A stretch of 48,616 nt of DNA from Candidatus Hydrogenedentota bacterium (GTDB lineage: Bacteria > Hydrogenedentota > Hydrogenedentia > Hydrogenedentales > JAGMZX01), in assembly GCA_029556545.1 (NCBI GenBank), contig JAKQEQ010000065.1, positions 1 to 48,616 of the forward strand, in the 5' to 3' direction. Under the pieces are notes generated by a model, which ran no database searches, had not been told where the DNA came from, and saw only the letters and a list, made by a program, of their open reading frames with translations. A program made the translations under genes and the position numbers. Of this stretch, positions 8,039-18,040 are shown one piece after another (within the stretch, counting starts at the first letter, position 1; every line of letters starts with the position of its first letter).

Positions 8039-10030
8039 ATGAAAAACCTGCACCAGATTCGGGAAATCAGCACCCTTTCCTTCAATGAGCGGGTCTTGCA
8101 GGAGGCCGAAGACGCGCGAAACCCGCTCATGGAGCGCCTGCGTTTCCTGGGTATCTTCTCCTCGAACATGGACGAATTCTTCAAGGTGCGCGTCGCGAGC
8201 ATCCACCGGCGCATCGAAATCGGCAAGAAGGGCATGGACGAGGTCATCGAGGTCGTCAGCACGAAGGCCCAGGAACTCGAGGAGCGGTTCCAGGCGGCCT
8301 ACGCCGAAATCACGGCGGCGCTCGCGGGCGAAGGCATTCGCATCCTCACCGAGCACGACGTCAACAGCCAGCCTCCGGCGCTCTCGGCGTGGCTGCGCGA
8401 GTACTTCAACAACGAAGTACTGCCCCACCTCGTGCCGATCATCCTTCGCAAGGGCCGGCCTTTTCCGCAGTTGACGGACGGGGCGCTGTACTTCGGCGTG
8501 AAGATGTGGGGCGAGACCTCGCGTTACGCCATACTTGAAATCCCGGCGCAGTTGCCGCGTTTCGTTCAGTTGCCGAACGGCGACATCATGTATATCGACG
8601 ATGTAATTCGTTATATGTTAAACGAGGTTTTTTACATTTTTCAGTACGATGAGATTGGGGCCTACGAATTCAAGATATCCCGGGACGCGGAGTTGGATAT
8701 CGATAACGATTTTACGGAAGGCTACGTGCGGAAGATGGAGCGGGTGCTGCGGCAGCGGAAGGGGGGACGCCCGGTCCGCTTCGTATACGACGAGTCGATC
8801 CCCTCGGGATTGCGCGACATTTTGCTCAAGGAGTTGAAGGCCGGGAGGGACGACACGCTCATCGAGGGCGGGCGTTATCACAACATGCGTGACCTGATGC
8901 GGTTCCCGAGCCGCCGCGCCGATCTGTCCTTCGAGAAGCAGGAACCGGCGAAGCATCCGATCCTGTCCGAAAACCGCGCCCCCATGTTTGAGATTATGGA
9001 TCAGCAGGACCTGCTCGTGACCTATCCGTATCAGTCTTTCGACCACGTGGTGCGCGTGCTGCGCGAGGCGGCCATCGACCCGCGCGTCACGTCCATCAAG
9101 ATGACGCTGTATCGCGTGGCGCGGACGTCGCAGATCGTGAACGCGCTCGTGAACGCCGCACGCAACGGCAAGCAGGTCACCGTCTCGATCGAGTTGCTCG
9201 CCCGCTTCGACGAGGAGAACAACATCCGCATTTCGGAACGCCTCCTTGAGGTGGGGGCCACCGTGCTCTACGGCGTGCCGCCGATGAAGGTCCACTCGAA
9301 GCTCTTGCTTATCACGCGGGAAGACAAGCGCTACGCGGGGTTGTCCACGGGCAACTTCAACGAAACGACGGGCAAGCTATACGTGGACAGTTGCCTGCTC
9401 ACGGCGGACAAGCGGCTGACCAGCGACGTGGCTTTGGTCTTCGAGTTTCTGGAACAGGCGTCGAAGATGCGGGCGCTTACCCCGCCGAAGTTCAAGCATC
9501 TGCTCGTGTCGCCATACAATACCCGCAAGCTGCTGAAGAAATACATTGCGCGGGAGACCGCCAAGGGCCGCGACGGCTATATCTTCATCAAGGTTAATCA
9601 CTTGACCGACGACAAGGTTATCGAGTCGCTTACCGCGGCGGCGGACGCGGGCGTGCGCATGGACCTCGTGGTGCGCACGACCTACGCGATGCTTCCGCAT
9701 AAGAACATCCGGGCCATCTCGATCCTGGACCGCTATTTGGAACACCAGCGCGTATTCATGTTCGGCTCGGGCTCGGACCGGGCGGTGTTCATGAGTTCGG
9801 CGGACCTGATGGAACGCAATCTGGACTGGCGCGTCGAGGTCGCCTTCCCGGTCTATGACAAGAAGCTGAAGCGCGAGGTGGCGGAGGTTATGAATCTGCA
9901 GCTTGAGGATAGCTGCAAGGCGCGGGTCCTCGACGCCGTACAGTCAAACCAATACAAATCGGACGGCGCGGACGGCAAACGCGCGCAGTACGCCACGTAT
10001 GACTACTACAGAACGAAATGGGGACAATGA
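8039..10030 (+). CDS. ppk1: Polyphosphate kinase 1
   Basis: PPK1 reversibly transfers the gamma-phosphate of ATP onto polyphosphate and is usually membrane-associated. The N-terminal domain starts with LSFNERVLQEAED and FLGIFSSNMDEFFKVRVA, both family hallmarks. The phosphorylated histidine is His419 in KVHSKLLLI, followed by STGNFNE. The second catalytic histidine is His569 in RYLEHQRVFMFG. The length, 663 residues, is close to the usual ~690. The ATG at 8039 gives the canonical N-terminus; the upstream ATG at 7988 would add unrelated residues. The ribosome site is weak (GGACGG). No ppx is next to it. Confidence 0.96.
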   Translation: MKNLHQIREISTLSFNERVLQEAEDARNPLMERLRFLGIFSSNMDEFFKVRVASIHRRIEIGKKGMDEVIEVVSTKAQELEERFQAAYAEITAALAGEGIRILTEHDVNSQPPALSAWLREYFNNEVLPHLVPIILRKGRPFPQLTDGALYFGVKMWGETSRYAILEIPAQLPRFVQLPNGDIMYIDDVIRYMLNEVFYIFQYDEIGAYEFKISRDAELDIDNDFTEGYVRKMERVLRQRKGGRPVRFVYDESIPSGLRDILLKELKAGRDDTLIEGGRYHNMRDLMRFPSRRADLSFEKQEPAKHPILSENRAPMFEIMDQQDLLVTYPYQSFDHVVRVLREAAIDPRVTSIKMTLYRVARTSQIVNALVNAARNGKQVTVSIELLARFDEENNIRISERLLEVGATVLYGVPPMKVHSKLLLITREDKRYAGLSTGNFNETTGKLYVDSCLLTADKRLTSDVALVFEFLEQASKMRALTPPKFKHLLVSPYNTRKLLKKYIARETAKGRDGYIFIKVNHLTDDKVIESLTAAADAGVRMDLVVRTTYAMLPHKNIRAISILDRYLEHQRVFMFGSGSDRAVFMSSADLMERNLDWRVEVAFPVYDKKLKREVAEVMNLQLEDSCKARVLDAVQSNQYKSDGADGKRAQYATYDYYRTKWGQ

Positions 10031-10127
10031 CCGCCCATTCCGCGCGGCTATGCGGAACGACCAGGGGCTAGAGCCGATTGCGCACGGAAGATAGGCGGCT
10101 AACCGCATCTTAATGGGAGACTCGTTC

Positions 10128-13100
10128 ATGCTGAGCGCTTTGCTGATATTCTTTGTCGCGCCTGTCGCCGCGGCCAATCCCTGCACCAACGGATCCTTCG
10201 AGGCGGTCGCGCCCGACGGGCGCCCCGTGGATTGGGAAATCCTGAATCAGGGCGAGATCATCACGACGGACGCGCACACGGGCAAGCGCGCGCTGCGCCT
10301 CGTGCGTGTCGCGGACGACCCGATCCCCGAGACGGGGCTGAACCGGCGCTGGCAGCCGCGCAGCGGCGAGCAAGGCGCGATGATCGATCGTCTCGGGGGC
10401 GGCATCGAGTTCTGGTACAAGGCGGTGGCGGCGACGCATTCGAACCTGCACATACAGGTCATCCCGATGGATGAAACGGCTTTCGAGACGGGGCCGTATC
10501 GCGCGGAATTCACCGTCCCGACGGCGCACGTCGGCGACGGCGCGTGGCATCGGGGGCGGCTGAAATACGACTACTCGGCGTATCCCGAGGTCAAGTGGGT
10601 GCATTTTGCGGCGCGCATCCTCGGCGGCGCGGGGGAAATGCTGCTCGACGATTTCGCATACGTCGAGACGGTCGGGCCGATCCTCGAAGTGGTCGGGCTG
10701 CGCTTCGAGGAGTGCGAGGACGCGCCCGGCGAATGCGGGACGCTTTTCGCCAAGGTCTCGAATAGGGGCGACCAGCCCACGGACGCCGTTACGGTGCGTC
10801 TCCTCGCGCCCGAATCGTTGCGCATCGAGCCCGACGACGCCACCCTTGAAGCCCTTGGCCCCGACGAGGCGCACAGGCTTTCCTGGCGCGTGATCGGCAG
10901 ACGGGAAACCGCCGGGGTCCTGACCATCGAGGCGGCGGCGGGCGAAGAACAATGCGCCGCCTCGTTTGATTTCGCGCCGAAACTCGTGGTCGAACGCTAC
11001 GGGCCGGAGTCGCCGGTCCTGCTGCAGGGCAATGACGCGACATTCGCTTGCACGGTTCGCAATGACGGCCACGCGTTCGCCGTGACGCCGCAGGCCCGTT
11101 TCGTGTTTCCTGACGGCGCGACGGAAGTCCTGCGGCCCGACCTTGCGCCGGGCGCGCGCGCCACGTTCAGCGTCTCGACCGGCGAGACGGAGCTGCGGGA
11201 CTGCGAACTGCGGGCGCACAACGTCGAGCCGACGATGTTGGGGCCGGCGTCTCCCGTTGTTGTGTCGCCATTTACGATGGCGGCGCCTTCCGCCGGGCCG
11301 CGCGCCGCGGCGTCGCGCAACGGGGCGGTGATCGAGAACCGGCACGTGCGCTCCGAGTTCTACCGGGCCGACGATGGCTTCGGTGCGGTGCGGCTCGCGG
11401 CGAAGGAGGGGGACGAGCAACGAACGCTCGGCTGGCTGCCGTGCCTGAGCACGCTGGTCTATCGGGATTCAGCGGGCGCGAGACAGGAGGTCCGCGTGCG
11501 GGTCGATGTGCCGCCGAAGGCGGACAACGGCGACAGGGCCGCGCTGACCTTCGATTGGCGTCATACGGATGGCGACGGTATCGAATGGCATGCGGAACTG
11601 GTTTACAGCCTCTCGCGCGATGCGCGCATGATCGAGGCGACCTATAGCCTCGGGGCGAGCGGCCACCGGGAATTGGTCCGCTTCGACGGGCCGATGGTCT
11701 ACGCGATCGAACGGGAGGAGGCGGTGTTCCCCGGCCTGGAATGGCTCGTGGACGACGAGGTCTCGTCGGGCACGCTCGACATCGAGGAAGGCCACCCGGA
11801 CCAGGTGCGCTATGTGCCGCACCCGAACATGATCACCATTCCCGCCATGGGCGTGCAGGGGCCGGGCGGCGCGATCGGGCTCCTATGGAACCCGCGCGAG
11901 GCGTGGGACGGCGTCCGCGACCGTCCCGCCGCCGTTTTCGCATCGCCGGACCGCTTCAACAATCAGCGCGCCCATCTCATGGGGCTGCAACTGCCCTCCG
12001 TGCCCGAGTTCCTCGACCGCAACGCCCGCGAAGCGGCGCGGCCCTACCCGCTGCGGGCGGGGCAAACCGTGAAACTTGGCTGTGCGATCCTCGTGGACGG
12101 AACGGCGCGCGACGCGCTCGCGGCGATGGACGCTTGGTTCAGCCGGTACGGCGTGCCGTCGCCCGCGCCGCTGCCGCGCGGGAGTTATGAGGCGGAGATC
12201 GCCTTCTCGATGCGGGCGTATCTGGAATCGTTGTGGGACGCGGAAACGCGGCAATGGTGGTTCACGAAGAATGGCCCGCGACAACTGTCGTATCTCACGC
12301 GGCCCGCGGATTACGTGGCCGACCTGATCCTCGGCGCGCAGGTGAGTCCCGATGCGGCGCTGCGCGAGGCATGCGTCGAACGCGCGCGGGAAGTGGCGGC
12401 GCTTATCGAGAAACCGGCGCGCATCGACGCGTTGCGTCGAAACGGCGGCATGGACTTCGGCGCGTCGAATCCGGCGCATATCGAGCAACTGTTGGCGCAG
12501 CGCGACGAACGCGGCCTCTGGTTCTTCGACGCGGACCACGAGGACCAGGGCATCTTCAAGGGCTTCGACTACCATATTCTCGGTCCGGACAACGCCGTCG
12601 CGACGGGCACCTGCGCGCAACCCGCCACGCAGGTGCTGCGGTTCGCGCGCGTCGCGGGCGACTGGCCCGCCTATGCGTCCGTGCGCAACGTGCTCGAATT
12701 CATGGCGACGGAGCGCGTGCCGCGCGCGGCGCAGGTGTGGGAGGTCCCGTTCCACAGCCCGGACGTGCTGGCCGCGGCGCAGGCGGTCGAGGCATACCTC
12801 GAAGCGTACCGGTTCACGGGCGAAACGCTCTGGCTCGATTCCGCCGTGTACTGGGCGCGGCGCGGCCTGCCGTTCATCTACTTCTGGGACGATCCGGAAC
12901 AGCCGTTCCTGATCGGCGCAAGTATCCCGGTGCTTGGGGCGTCCCTGATGAAACACTCGTGGTTCGGGCGGCCCGTCCAGTGGAACGGGTTATGCCTCGC
13001 GGAGGCGCTGCTGGATCTCGCCCGGCACGACCAGAGTTATCCTTGGCGGCGCATCGCGGAGTTGATCATCCATAGCGCCATTCAGCAGCAGGCCGCCGAG

Positions 13101-13562
13101 GGCGAGGACGCGGCGCTGTGGCCGGACTCGATCGGCGCCATCGACGGCGACAAGTCGGCCTGGGTCTTCGCGCCGCGCCAGATTTTGCGGTGCGTGGCGA
13201 AGCTGTTGGGCTGCGACGAGTCGCCGCGGACGGTTATCCTTGGCGCGGGGACCGAGCGCATTCACATAACCGCCGTGGCGGACGTGGACGGCGCGGTATG
13301 GTCCGGGGACACGGTCGCGTTCAGCGTCACCTATCCCGAGGGCGAACAGGGCACGGTGGTCGTCGCGAATATCTCGCGGCCCGAACAGGTGATCCTGGAC
13401 GGCGTCGCCATCACGCCGCGCGACGCGCTGTCGGACGCGCCGGACGCGGCATGGACCTACGACGAAGCCCGCGCGCTGCTGATCGTGCGCGTGCCGAAGG
13501 AGGGGGCAAGCACGTTGCGGATCGAAGGCGCGACGTACCGCCTGCGGGACGTCAATCCGTAG
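10128..13562 (+). CDS. Large secreted multidomain protein, probably carbohydrate-active
   Basis: The protein has 1144 residues with a clear signal peptide (MLSALLIFFVAPVAAA). Residues ~20-190 resemble a carbohydrate-binding beta-sandwich (NGSFEAVAPDGRPVDW near the start and LLDDFAYVE near its end, a layout common in CBM-like modules). Two CARDB-like beta domains follow (to ~390), then a large beta-sandwich, then a C-terminal alpha-helical region (~690-1040) rich in Trp and Asp (WFFDADHEDQGIFKGFDYHI), and a short beta tail. The arrangement resembles glycoside hydrolases or polysaccharide lyases with an alpha/alpha barrel, but no catalytic signature can be named. GGGAGA lies 7 bases before ATG 10128; the ATG at 10113 overlaps that site and is less likely. 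No anchor tail is visible. Confidence 0.75.
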   Translation: MLSALLIFFVAPVAAANPCTNGSFEAVAPDGRPVDWEILNQGEIITTDAHTGKRALRLVRVADDPIPETGLNRRWQPRSGEQGAMIDRLGGGIEFWYKAVAATHSNLHIQVIPMDETAFETGPYRAEFTVPTAHVGDGAWHRGRLKYDYSAYPEVKWVHFAARILGGAGEMLLDDFAYVETVGPILEVVGLRFEECEDAPGECGTLFAKVSNRGDQPTDAVTVRLLAPESLRIEPDDATLEALGPDEAHRLSWRVIGRRETAGVLTIEAAAGEEQCAASFDFAPKLVVERYGPESPVLLQGNDATFACTVRNDGHAFAVTPQARFVFPDGATEVLRPDLAPGARATFSVSTGETELRDCELRAHNVEPTMLGPASPVVVSPFTMAAPSAGPRAAASRNGAVIENRHVRSEFYRADDGFGAVRLAAKEGDEQRTLGWLPCLSTLVYRDSAGARQEVRVRVDVPPKADNGDRAALTFDWRHTDGDGIEWHAELVYSLSRDARMIEATYSLGASGHRELVRFDGPMVYAIEREEAVFPGLEWLVDDEVSSGTLDIEEGHPDQVRYVPHPNMITIPAMGVQGPGGAIGLLWNPREAWDGVRDRPAAVFASPDRFNNQRAHLMGLQLPSVPEFLDRNAREAARPYPLRAGQTVKLGCAILVDGTARDALAAMDAWFSRYGVPSPAPLPRGSYEAEIAFSMRAYLESLWDAETRQWWFTKNGPRQLSYLTRPADYVADLILGAQVSPDAALREACVERAREVAALIEKPARIDALRRNGGMDFGASNPAHIEQLLAQRDERGLWFFDADHEDQGIFKGFDYHILGPDNAVATGTCAQPATQVLRFARVAGDWPAYASVRNVLEFMATERVPRAAQVWEVPFHSPDVLAAAQAVEAYLEAYRFTGETLWLDSAVYWARRGLPFIYFWDDPEQPFLIGASIPVLGASLMKHSWFGRPVQWNGLCLAEALLDLARHDQSYPWRRIAELIIHSAIQQQAAEGEDAALWPDSIGAIDGDKSAWVFAPRQILRCVAKLLGCDESPRTVILGAGTERIHITAVADVDGAVWSGDTVAFSVTYPEGEQGTVVVANISRPEQVILDGVAITPRDALSDAPDAAWTYDEARALLIVRVPKEGASTLRIEGATYRLRDVNP

Positions 13563-13622
13563 CGTTTGTGAGGGAGTTTGCGGCGTCCGCATATTGATTT
13601 GAACACGAGACGCCGGCTGCAC

Positions 13623-14795
13623 TCACTCCCCCTCCCGGACCCAGGCCTCGTTGAAGCGTGCGTACTTGATGGTCTTGGTGTTGAGCGAATAGGTGGCGTG
13701 GAGGGCGCCGTCCGGGGTTTGGACGAGCGAGGGGTAATCGAAGCGCTTGCCGGGGGCGTTCTCGATGTGGCGGGTCCAGCGCCAAGTTTGCCCGCGGTCC
13801 TCCGAGATCGAAACGGCCAGCCGGTCGCGCTCCTCTTCGGAATCGTTGTAGATCATGGCGAGTGCGCCGCTTCGGAGCACGATGGCCTCGATGCCCGCGT
13901 TGGGATGGGGGAGCTCGGTCGGGGTGACGGGGCCCCACGTCACGCCGCCGTCCGTCGAGTCGCTGCGCACGATCCGTTTCTGGGGACGGTCATTGCGGAA
14001 GAAGGCCGTCATCGCGCCGTCGGGAAACTCGACTACGGACGGCTGTTCGAGGCCGAGGCCGGGCACGGCGCGGGAGAAGGTCCAGGTTTCGCCCGCGTCA
14101 CGCGTGAAGGCCATGGCCGCAATGGTAAAATTCTCGTTGGCCAGCGGGAGCAGGAGGGCGCCGTCCGCTTGGATGAGCGGATGGGCGCGGGGCATCCAGC
14201 CGAGGCGGCGCTTGAAGGGGTCCTTGAGCCAGCCCCGCATGAGGTTCAGCCCCTTCCGCAACTGCGGGTCGGCGTGTTCGGCCTCCGCGGGGTCCTCGAA
14301 CTCAGCGAGATGCACGACGAGCGCGCTTTCCCGGTCCCATCGCGGCGGGCCGGGCCGCGCGTAATCGGAGGCGATGCGGTACTGGAGAAGGGCGCTGCCC
14401 CATGAACTCTCCGGCACGCCGAGGAGTATGGCGTGAAAGAGCCAGAGCCGGTCTTCGTTGTCGACAACCATGCACGGGTTGTTGTCCGACACGCCGAAGG
14501 TGTCCACCATGACGAACGGGGACTCCCACGCATCCGCGCCCGCGGGCTTGCGACTGCCCGCGATACGCACGTCGGCGCTCTTGTCCTTTTCCTTGTCGAA
14601 GTAGGGCGGCGGCAGCGCGGGGCCATTCTCGTACCAGACGACGCGGAGATCGCCGTTCGGGCACGCGACGATACACGAGGCGTGGACGTGGCCCCGGTCG
14701 TCCTGTTCCGGGTCGAAGATCAGCGCGGTTTCGAGGAAAGGTTGGTCCGCGGCGGCGAACGCCGCCAGGATGCACCATGCCGCTGTCATGATCAT
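13623..14795 (-). CDS. Secreted BNR/sialidase-like six-bladed propeller protein
   Basis: The protein has 390 residues with an N-terminal hydrophobic signal (TAAWCILAAFAAA). It carries three Asp-box motifs, S/T-x-D-x-G-x-T-W: 231-239 (TRDAGETWT), 280-287 (STDGGVTW) and 331-339 (SEDRGQTWR). LEQPSVVEFPDGAM and DYPSLVQTPDGALHATYS fit the BNR_2 exo-sialidase-like family. These proteins remove terminal sialic acid or bind related glycans; many members have lost catalysis and I cannot confirm the arginine triad. Its ATG overlaps the TGA of the upstream gene by 4 bases (ATGA), so the two are translationally coupled. Confidence 0.82.
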   Translation of the reverse strand: MIMTAAWCILAAFAAADQPFLETALIFDPEQDDRGHVHASCIVACPNGDLRVVWYENGPALPPPYFDKEKDKSADVRIAGSRKPAGADAWESPFVMVDTFGVSDNNPCMVVDNEDRLWLFHAILLGVPESSWGSALLQYRIASDYARPGPPRWDRESALVVHLAEFEDPAEAEHADPQLRKGLNLMRGWLKDPFKRRLGWMPRAHPLIQADGALLLPLANENFTIAAMAFTRDAGETWTFSRAVPGLGLEQPSVVEFPDGAMTAFFRNDRPQKRIVRSDSTDGGVTWGPVTPTELPHPNAGIEAIVLRSGALAMIYNDSEEERDRLAVSISEDRGQTWRWTRHIENAPGKRFDYPSLVQTPDGALHATYSLNTKTIKYARFNEAWVREGE

Positions 14796-16798
14796 TGTTC
14801 TTGTCCTTCCATTGCCCGCAGCAGTCGCGGGTCGACTTCGCCCCAACGGTCGCGGAGCTTCTCGACGACGTTGCGGGCCCGGTCTCGTTGGCCGTCGCGC
14901 AGGTACACGACGGCGAGATTCTCGTGGGCCTGCCGGTCCGTGGGCGCCAATTCGATGACCCGCTCGAAATGGGCGGCGGCCTCGCGGTGGCGGCGTTGCC
15001 TGGCGAAAGCGAGGCCGTACCGGTTCAGGATCGGCGTGGCGGTGATATTCACGGGCGGCGCACACGGCCAAAGGCCGTCATCATACGGTTGCGCGTCGTC
15101 CTGGCGGCTCTTCTTGTAGAGGCGGTACTGGACGTCGATGTTGGTCTCGATCCAGCGCATCTTCTTCGCCGCCTCGGGGTCGATCAGGAACGCCTTCACC
15201 GGATGATAGTCCCGGCGAATCCACGATGTGTCCTTGAAACTATAGAGCACCTCGACGTCCCGCAGGAAGAGGTATTCCGGGCGCAGGTCGCGCAGCATGT
15301 TTTCGAGCGAGCGCTTGCCAGGATTGGCGCGGCTCCACGCGACGACCGCGCGGCTGTCGAGCCCTGGCCAGTCGTACACGTTGCCTCGCGAGTAATACCC
15401 CATATAGCCGAGCGGCTCGCCGCCCACCGCTTCGTCCGGCTGCATCCGGTCCCGCAAATACAGCCCCGCCTCCTTGCGGAGCGCGTCCTCGACGTGGCGC
15501 TGCACTTGGCGGTCGGTGGCGAAGGTGATCGGCAGGACGGCGACGAACAGGCCGACGTATGCGACGGCCAGCGCCGTCTGCAGGATTGCGCGCGGGCGAT
15601 CGCGCAGCCATGCCGTCGCGCCGGCGACGCCGCGTGCCCCGAGGAAGACCAGGGCGGCCAGGAGCGGCATCTTGTACCATCCGAAGATTATCGGAACCGC
15701 GTAGACGTAGTAGACGAGGTACACGAGGGCGAAGCCGACGAGGGGCCAGAGCGGCCACTGACGCCCAAGAACAATCACAATCATACCTATAACAACAAAT
15801 ACAGATATAAAGATACCAACAGGGCTGAGGTAGCCGCTGGAGAAGAAGACGTTGACCGTCGCGCCGTGGCCGCAATACGAGGGGCCGAGCATGGACTGGA
15901 ATTGCGCGGCCGCGCGCATCCACGAGTAGTCGAAGATTTTACGCCACGTCATCAGGCCCACCTGGTCGATGAACTTCGGATAGCCCAGGCCCTTGGCGAT
16001 GATGGTGTGGGGAACCGGGGAACCGTAGTAGAGGAACGTGAAAATGACCCACGGCAGATATAGCGCCAGCGCGACGGGGACCACGCGGAGCAGTAATTGC
16101 CGGGGAGCGCGAAACAGCCCGTAGATGCCGACGATGATGGTCCAGAAGGCGAAATCCGGTCGGGCGAGCATGCACAGTCCCAGGCTTATTCCTAAAGGCA
16201 GAGGTTGCCATGCAATCGCGTAATACAGCGACATGACGAACGTGAGGACAACGAATTGCGTCTCCATGCCGCTCGCGGCCCAGAGAATCTGGCTGTGCTC
16301 GAGCGCGACGTACCCCATGACCAGGCCGATCAGCGGTCCCGGCAACCGCACGCGCGGATGCAGCCCGATGGCGAGGACGTACAGAACCGTGAGGGCCGCT
16401 GCGGGCAACGACACGATTTTGATGAAGTCGACGCCGAACCCCACGCGGACAAGGTCGCCGATGAGCGGCACGAGTACGCTGAGCGGGCTCGTGAACCCGT
16501 GCAGGGGCGGCTCGCCGGGGCGGACGTGGGTGAGGCCGAGGCCGCCGACGAGGTTCTCGGTGTGGAGGCAGGTGATGAGCGCGTCTTCCCAATACCGGAG
16601 GGCGTATGCCATGTGCACGGCGCGGACCGCCATGGCCGCGAAGGCCAGGATCAGTCCAGCGCGGATGACGGCGCGGTCTTCCGCGGCGTCCAGGCCGTCG
16701 ATGCGCAGCAGTGCGCCGGCCCGCTCGGCGAACTTGTCCAGAAACGCCGGGACGAAGCTCGGCCCGCTTTCCCGGCGCGCGGATGTACTTCCTCGCAT
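14792..16798 (-). CDS. Multi-pass GT-C-like membrane protein with C-terminal TPR
   Basis: The protein has 668 residues. About 10-11 membrane spans fill residues ~45-440. The first extracytoplasmic loop has RYWEDALITCLHTENL with acidic residues, as in the GT-C glycosyltransferases that use lipid-linked sugar donors. A soluble region with DVEVLYSFKDTSWIRRDYHPVKAF follows. The C-terminus holds a TPR-like pair (NRYGLAFARQRRHREAAAHF and HENLAVVYLRDGQRDRARNVV). A role in transferring sugars to surface polymers or proteins is inferred from fold only. The start at 16798 is chosen because longer frames run antisense through the Tat protein gene. The ribosome site is weak. It is coupled to the downstream sialidase-like gene. 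Confidence 0.75.
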   Translation of the reverse strand: MRGSTSARRESGPSFVPAFLDKFAERAGALLRIDGLDAAEDRAVIRAGLILAFAAMAVRAVHMAYALRYWEDALITCLHTENLVGGLGLTHVRPGEPPLHGFTSPLSVLVPLIGDLVRVGFGVDFIKIVSLPAAALTVLYVLAIGLHPRVRLPGPLIGLVMGYVALEHSQILWAASGMETQFVVLTFVMSLYYAIAWQPLPLGISLGLCMLARPDFAFWTIIVGIYGLFRAPRQLLLRVVPVALALYLPWVIFTFLYYGSPVPHTIIAKGLGYPKFIDQVGLMTWRKIFDYSWMRAAAQFQSMLGPSYCGHGATVNVFFSSGYLSPVGIFISVFVVIGMIVIVLGRQWPLWPLVGFALVYLVYYVYAVPIIFGWYKMPLLAALVFLGARGVAGATAWLRDRPRAILQTALAVAYVGLFVAVLPITFATDRQVQRHVEDALRKEAGLYLRDRMQPDEAVGGEPLGYMGYYSRGNVYDWPGLDSRAVVAWSRANPGKRSLENMLRDLRPEYLFLRDVEVLYSFKDTSWIRRDYHPVKAFLIDPEAAKKMRWIETNIDVQYRLYKKSRQDDAQPYDDGLWPCAPPVNITATPILNRYGLAFARQRRHREAAAHFERVIELAPTDRQAHENLAVVYLRDGQRDRARNVVEKLRDRWGEVDPRLLRAMEGQEQ

Positions 16799-16889
16799 TT
16801 TGGCATCGTACAAGAGGCCGCGACGGTGCGTCAATGAAACGGCGTTCGGTTGATTCGCGGCGGTGCGAGCCATGCGACTCATACTATCT

Positions 16890-16934
16890 ATCGGACGGAT
16901 CGGACGGATCGGACGGATCGGACGGATCGGACCT
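16890..16934. repeat. 9-bp tandem repeat, site b (ATCGGACGG)
   Basis: Four perfect copies of ATCGGACGG (16890-16925) plus a partial copy lie in the 283-bp gap between divergent genes. Nothing else recognisable fills this gap beyond the ribosome site of the gene at 17082. Confidence 0.9.
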
Positions 16935-17081
16935 ATATGGCCCATAGGCCCCATCGTTCTTCCGACACCCTGCGAGAATCGCGCGGCGTTGGGAAGCCGT
17001 TTGGAAACCGCGTATACTACATCGGCGGCCGCGTGGGGCGCGGACGCCGCGAAGCAAGAGCGGAGAGGAGAGCAAGGCACA

Positions 17082-18023
17082 ATGATTACAGACCATGAAG
17101 TGACACGACGCCGTTTTCTTGGGAACGCGGCGCTTGCCGGGGCGGCCGCGGCGGTGCTGCCGGTTGCGCGCGGGCGCGCGGAACAGCAGGCGTCCCCGGC
17201 GGCGGGGTGGCGGATCGGTTTCTTCACGCGCCCGTGGGACCAGTATGACTACCGCGCAGCCCTGGACGCGATAGTCGAGGCGGGGAGTAGGCACGCGGGC
17301 TTGATGACGACGAACTCGCCGTCGCACCTGGTGATCTCGGTGCAGACGACGCCGGACGAGGCCCACGCCGTCGCGGACGAGTGCCGGCAACGCAGCCTAA
17401 CGATTCCGTCGGTATACGGGGGGCACTTCCCGGTCGAGCAGTCGCTCGAAGCGGGTATCGACGGGCTGAAGACGCTCATCGACCATTGCGCGACCGTGGG
17501 CGCGGAGGACCTGATGTTGGGCGGCGTGGGGGACCCGGCGATTCAAGGGCCGTATTACGAGGCGGTGGCGGCGTGTTGCGACTACGCCGCCGAAAAGGGC
17601 GTCGGGATCAGCGTCAAGCCGCACGGGGGGCTGAACGCCACCGGCCCGCAGTGCCGGGCAATCATTGAAGGGGTGGGGTGCAAGAATTTCCGGCTGTGGT
17701 ACGACCCGGGCAACATCTTCTACTACTCGGACGGGCAATTGGACCCGGTGGACGACGCGGCCACGGTGGACGGATTGGTGGTCGGGATGTCGGTGAAGGA
17801 CTTTCGATTGCCGAAGGACGTGATGGTGACGCCGGGGACGGGCCAGGTGGATTTCGTGAAGGTGTTGTCGCGGCTTCGGCAGGGCGGATTCAGCACGGGC
17901 GCGTTGCTGGTGGAGTGTCTGGCGCCGGGGGAGTTGCCCCAGCTTCTGGAGGAGGCGCGCAAGGCGCGCGTGTTCCTGGAGGAGATCGTGGCGCGGCTAA
18001 CGCTGCCGGGGAAAGTGGATTAG
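17082..18023 (+). CDS. Tat-exported sugar isomerase/epimerase-like TIM barrel protein
   Basis: The protein has 313 residues. The N-terminus TRRRFLGNAALAGAAAAVLP is a Tat signal with its twin arginines at 9-11. The mature domain has the xylose isomerase-like TIM barrel pattern: AALDAIVEAGSRHAGL, TLIDHCATVGAEDLML, GISVKPHGG (His), LWYDPGNIFY (Asp) and LVVGMSVKDF. These metal-binding strands suggest isomerisation or epimerisation of a keto-sugar in the periplasm, where the metal would be loaded before export. The start at 17082 has AGGAGA about 10 bases upstream; the long frame above it is translated 9-bp repeat. The substrate is unknown. Confidence 0.85.
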   Translation: MITDHEVTRRRFLGNAALAGAAAAVLPVARGRAEQQASPAAGWRIGFFTRPWDQYDYRAALDAIVEAGSRHAGLMTTNSPSHLVISVQTTPDEAHAVADECRQRSLTIPSVYGGHFPVEQSLEAGIDGLKTLIDHCATVGAEDLMLGGVGDPAIQGPYYEAVAACCDYAAEKGVGISVKPHGGLNATGPQCRAIIEGVGCKNFRLWYDPGNIFYYSDGQLDPVDDAATVDGLVVGMSVKDFRLPKDVMVTPGTGQVDFVKVLSRLRQGGFSTGALLVECLAPGELPQLLEEARKARVFLEEIVARLTLPGKVD

Positions 18024-18040
18024 GCGAGGCGGGCCGGCTG

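Noticed and set aside
16863-17081. In-frame N-terminal extension of the Tat TIM barrel protein (IGRIGRIGR)
   Set aside because: It is translated 9-bp repeat. A Tat signal and a good ribosome site fix the start at 17082.
16799-17227. 429-bp upstream extension of the GT-C-like gene
   Set aside because: It runs antisense through the Tat protein gene and contains only Arg/Ala-rich residues; the membrane protein starts naturally at 16798.
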